NCBI GenBank assembly: GCA_003167015.1
Contig: PMUF01000406.1
Location: 1-7,491, forward strand
Origin: Chitinophagaceae bacterium
GTDB lineage: Bacteria; Bacteroidota; Bacteroidia; Chitinophagales; Chitinophagaceae
DNA: 7,491 bases
Direction of reading: 5' to 3'
Shown: positions 5,825 to 7,491 of the stretch, piece by piece
Numbering within the stretch: position 1 is the first letter of the stretch
Layout: each line of letters starts with the position of its first letter
Notes under the pieces: model-generated
The model's input: the letters and a program-made list of their open reading frames with translations, nothing else
What the model was told of the DNA's origin: nothing
The model's database searches: none
Translations under genes and position numbers: made by a program

Positions 5825-6591
5825 TCCTTCACACCGTAATATTCCTCTATTTTAATTGTAAATAAACTATACAACTCTTTTATATCCTTGTAATTGGATA
5901 ATAATTTTAAATGCCTTTCGCTCGTGGTTCCATCCCCCCTGACGGCCGGTCCCGTTTGCATATCCCGGGGCGCAAAATGGCTTATCCGTCCGGCGGTTTC
6001 GCGGATGAGCGGCTGCAACAGGGAAAAATCGATGCCCTCCTTCCCGCAGAAATCATCGGCCAGCGTATACAGGAAGTTGGTGAAATTATTGACCAGCACG
6101 GCTCCCAGATGCAGCTTGAGCCTGTCGCTGTCACCGGCCCGCTGCACCTGCCGGGACAATGTCGCCGCAAACGTCTCGATCACCGGGAGGTCTTCCGGCC
6201 GATGGGCATCCACCAGCAGCGGGATCTCCGGATAAGGACGAACAGCCGCCTTCAGGCTTTGTAGTGGATAAAGGACGCCGCAATGAGCGCTGACCGGCAG
6301 CAGGGCGGAGAGGGCGACAGCTCCTGCGGTATGCACTACCAGTCTGCCCGGCAGCGACAAGACATCTCCCAGCCCTTCGAGACCCCGGTCGCTGATAGCC
6401 GCTATATAAATATCTGCTGCCGGGTCGATCTCCTCCCACCGTGTCGTATAGCCGCATCCCCATTCCCCTGCCAGCCGCGCCGCCGGCTCCGGGCTGCGCG
6501 CAACAACCTGCAGCATGTCATGTCCGGCCGCTACCATCTTTCCGCCCAGCACCGTGGCGACATTTCCCGATCCGATCATTACGACTTTCAT
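5809..6591 (-). CDS. Rossmann-fold and DUF2520 domain protein
   Basis: From the ATG at 6591 the protein is 260 residues. The N-terminal half is a Rossmann domain: MKVVMIGSGNVATVLG carries the dinucleotide-binding loop GSGNVA (7-12), and HTAGA (87-91) lies near the end of the domain. GVLYPLQS (105-112) leads into the helical DUF2520 half, marked by AVLVNNFTNFLY (164-175) and QTGPAVRGD (212-220). The layout resembles NAD(P)-dependent oxidoreductases of the ProC/6-phosphogluconate dehydrogenase type, so a reductase or dehydrogenase acting in the cytosol is plausible, but no substrate is known to me. A second ATG at 6612 would add seven residues (MISQKYA), but family members begin at the Rossmann strand, so 6591 is preferred. 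It is the first gene of the minus-strand cluster with kdsC, ubiA and maf and is divergent from the hydrolase gene. Confidence 0.9.
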   Translation of the reverse strand: MKVVMIGSGNVATVLGGKMVAAGHDMLQVVARSPEPAARLAGEWGCGYTTRWEEIDPAADIYIAAISDRGLEGLGDVLSLPGRLVVHTAGAVALSALLPVSAHCGVLYPLQSLKAAVRPYPEIPLLVDAHRPEDLPVIETFAATLSRQVQRAGDSDRLKLHLGAVLVNNFTNFLYTLADDFCGKEGIDFSLLQPLIRETAGRISHFAPRDMQTGPAVRGDGTTSERHLKLLSNYKDIKELYSLFTIKIEEYYGVKEIPAS

Positions 6592-6595
6592 TGCG

Positions 6596-6603
6596 TATTT
6601 TTG
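6596..6603 (+). promoter_or_regulatory. Putative -7 element for the alpha/beta hydrolase
   Basis: TATTTTTG is a full match to the Bacteroidota -7 consensus TAnnTTTG and ends seven bases before the hydrolase ATG at 6611. It sits within the 19-base gap between the divergent DUF2520 and hydrolase starts. The -33 element would lie inside DUF2520 coding sequence, and I see no clear TTTG there. Confidence 0.35.
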
Positions 6604-6610
6604 TGATATC

Positions 6611-7480
6611 ATGAAGTTAAAGCAAAAACTCGCAATACGTTATTCGCGCGCGGAGCTAAATATCCTTTCGCTTGTTAACGTCCGGAAGGCAGCCATCAAG
6701 GCCTTCCGTCTTTTTTGCATGCCACAGAAAAAAACAGCCGGAAAATACCCCGAGATTTTCTCCACCGGCGAACGGCTGGCCTTCCGCCTCGAAGGGCATA
6801 CCATCCGCGGCCATCGCTGGCTGCCCTATACCGACTCCCTCAAGCCAGATCCCACGTCCCTGAAAAAAGTACTGATCGCCCATGGCTTCGAATCCTCTTC
6901 CCGGACCTTCGACACTTATATTGCCGCCCTGCTGAAACAAGGTTATGAAGTCTTCGCCTTCGACGCCCCTGGTCATGGCCGCTCCGGCGGAAAGCGTATC
7001 CTGCTGACGGACTATGTGCGGATGCTGCAGCTCATCGAGCAAAACTACGGGCCTTTTCAGGCCTGGATCGGGCATTCATTAGGCGGCCTCGCGCTGGCGC
7101 TCTCCCTTGAAGATATGCCGGCTGGTCCGAAGGGTCGCCTGGTCCTGATCGCGCCTGCCGTAGAGATGACTTCCGCGGTCGATACTTTCGCGAAGGTGCT
7201 GGGACTGTCGACGGAGGTCGTGAAGGAGATGGACCGGTATGTGCAGGAGATCAGCGGTCACCCTTTTTCCTGGTATTCCCTTCGTCGTGCCATCGGCCAT
7301 GTACAGGCCAATATACTCTATTGCCAGGATGAAGATGACCTCATCGTTCCGCCGGCCCCCGCCCGGCAGATAGAGCAGGACGGACATGCCCATGTCCGGT
7401 TCATCTTTACCAGTGGTTTGGGCCATCGAAATATTTACAAGGTTCCGGAGATGCTGGACCAGGTCATCGCCTTCCTTTAG
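6611..7480 (+). CDS. Alpha/beta hydrolase (serine hydrolase fold)
   Basis: The 289-residue protein has a complete alpha/beta-hydrolase triad. AHGFESS (90-96) provides the HG oxyanion turn, GHSLGG (154-159) the nucleophile S156, DDLIVP (242-247) the acid (probably D243), and GLGHRNIY (269-276) the base H272. FDAPGHGRSGG (117-127) is the typical strand-4 segment of the lysophospholipase/esterase-like branch. No signal peptide is seen: residues 1-40 are basic and only mildly hydrophobic, so it is probably cytosolic or peripherally membrane-bound. The reading frame is open back to 6515, but that stretch is antisense to DUF2520 and low in conserved features; ATG at 6611 follows a promoter-like TATTTTTG and is chosen. 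It stands alone on the plus strand at the window edge. The substrate (ester, lipid or other) cannot be told from the motifs. Confidence 0.92.
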   Translation: MKLKQKLAIRYSRAELNILSLVNVRKAAIKAFRLFCMPQKKTAGKYPEIFSTGERLAFRLEGHTIRGHRWLPYTDSLKPDPTSLKKVLIAHGFESSSRTFDTYIAALLKQGYEVFAFDAPGHGRSGGKRILLTDYVRMLQLIEQNYGPFQAWIGHSLGGLALALSLEDMPAGPKGRLVLIAPAVEMTSAVDTFAKVLGLSTEVVKEMDRYVQEISGHPFSWYSLRRAIGHVQANILYCQDEDDLIVPPAPARQIEQDGHAHVRFIFTSGLGHRNIYKVPEMLDQVIAFL

Positions 7481-7491
7481 CTGTTCTTTCC

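Noticed and set aside
6515..6610. N-terminal extension of the hydrolase from an upstream ATG
   Set aside because: These 32 codons are antisense to the start of DUF2520, including its GSGNVA loop, and carry no hydrolase feature.
6592..6612. Upstream ATG of DUF2520 at 6612
   Set aside because: It would add MISQKYA before the Rossmann strand; family members begin at the strand. It remains possible, so it is noted as an alternative.

Overview
The window is ordinary chromosomal sequence of a fairly GC-rich member of the Bacteroidota, most likely the Chitinophagaceae (order Chitinophagales). This rests on recognisable Bacteroidota-type proteins (DUF2851, a Rossmann/DUF2520 protein, a UbiA-family prenyltransferase beside a KdsC-type HAD phosphatase and a Maf protein, and an outer-membrane-like hypothetical protein). 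It also rests on TAnnTTTG-like -7 promoter elements and on the near absence of Shine-Dalgarno sequences. I see no mobile element, CRISPR array, rRNA or tRNA. Nine protein genes fill the window and no stretch over 300 bases lacks a gene.

Layout from left to right. Bases 1-41 hold only the downstream flank of lipA. lipA (42-977, minus) encodes lipoyl synthase and follows, 24 bases downstream, a minus-strand gene for an exported outer-membrane-type protein of unknown function (1002-1874). A 48-base divergent gap separates that gene from an OsmC-family gene on the plus strand (1923-2345). The OsmC gene overlaps tail to tail by 29 bases with a DUF2851 gene (2317-3648, minus). Upstream of DUF2851 on the minus strand lie, in transcription order, DUF2520 (5809-6591), a kdsC-like phosphatase (5237-5758), a UbiA prenyltransferase (4286-5230) and maf (3693-4256). 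The last gene, an alpha/beta hydrolase (6611-7480, plus), is transcribed divergently from DUF2520 with only 19 bases between their preferred start codons.

The themes are lipoate cofactor synthesis (LipA), thiol/peroxide chemistry (OsmC), nucleotide-pool housekeeping (Maf), and envelope or lipid synthesis (KdsC-like phosphatase, UbiA prenyltransferase, outer-membrane protein). DUF2520, kdsC, ubiA and maf look like a housekeeping cluster that I remember as recurring in Bacteroidota. A bulged hairpin followed by a T tract at the DUF2520 stop codon may, however, separate DUF2520 from the rest.

I did not find a new multi-gene system. The points most worth a second look are a hairpin-forming 33-base repeat that encodes a duplicated peptide just after the GTG start of the outer-membrane gene, a low-complexity repeat-built insert in DUF2851, the hairpin/T tract between DUF2520 and kdsC, and TTTG elements placed so close to three start codons that the transcripts may be leaderless.
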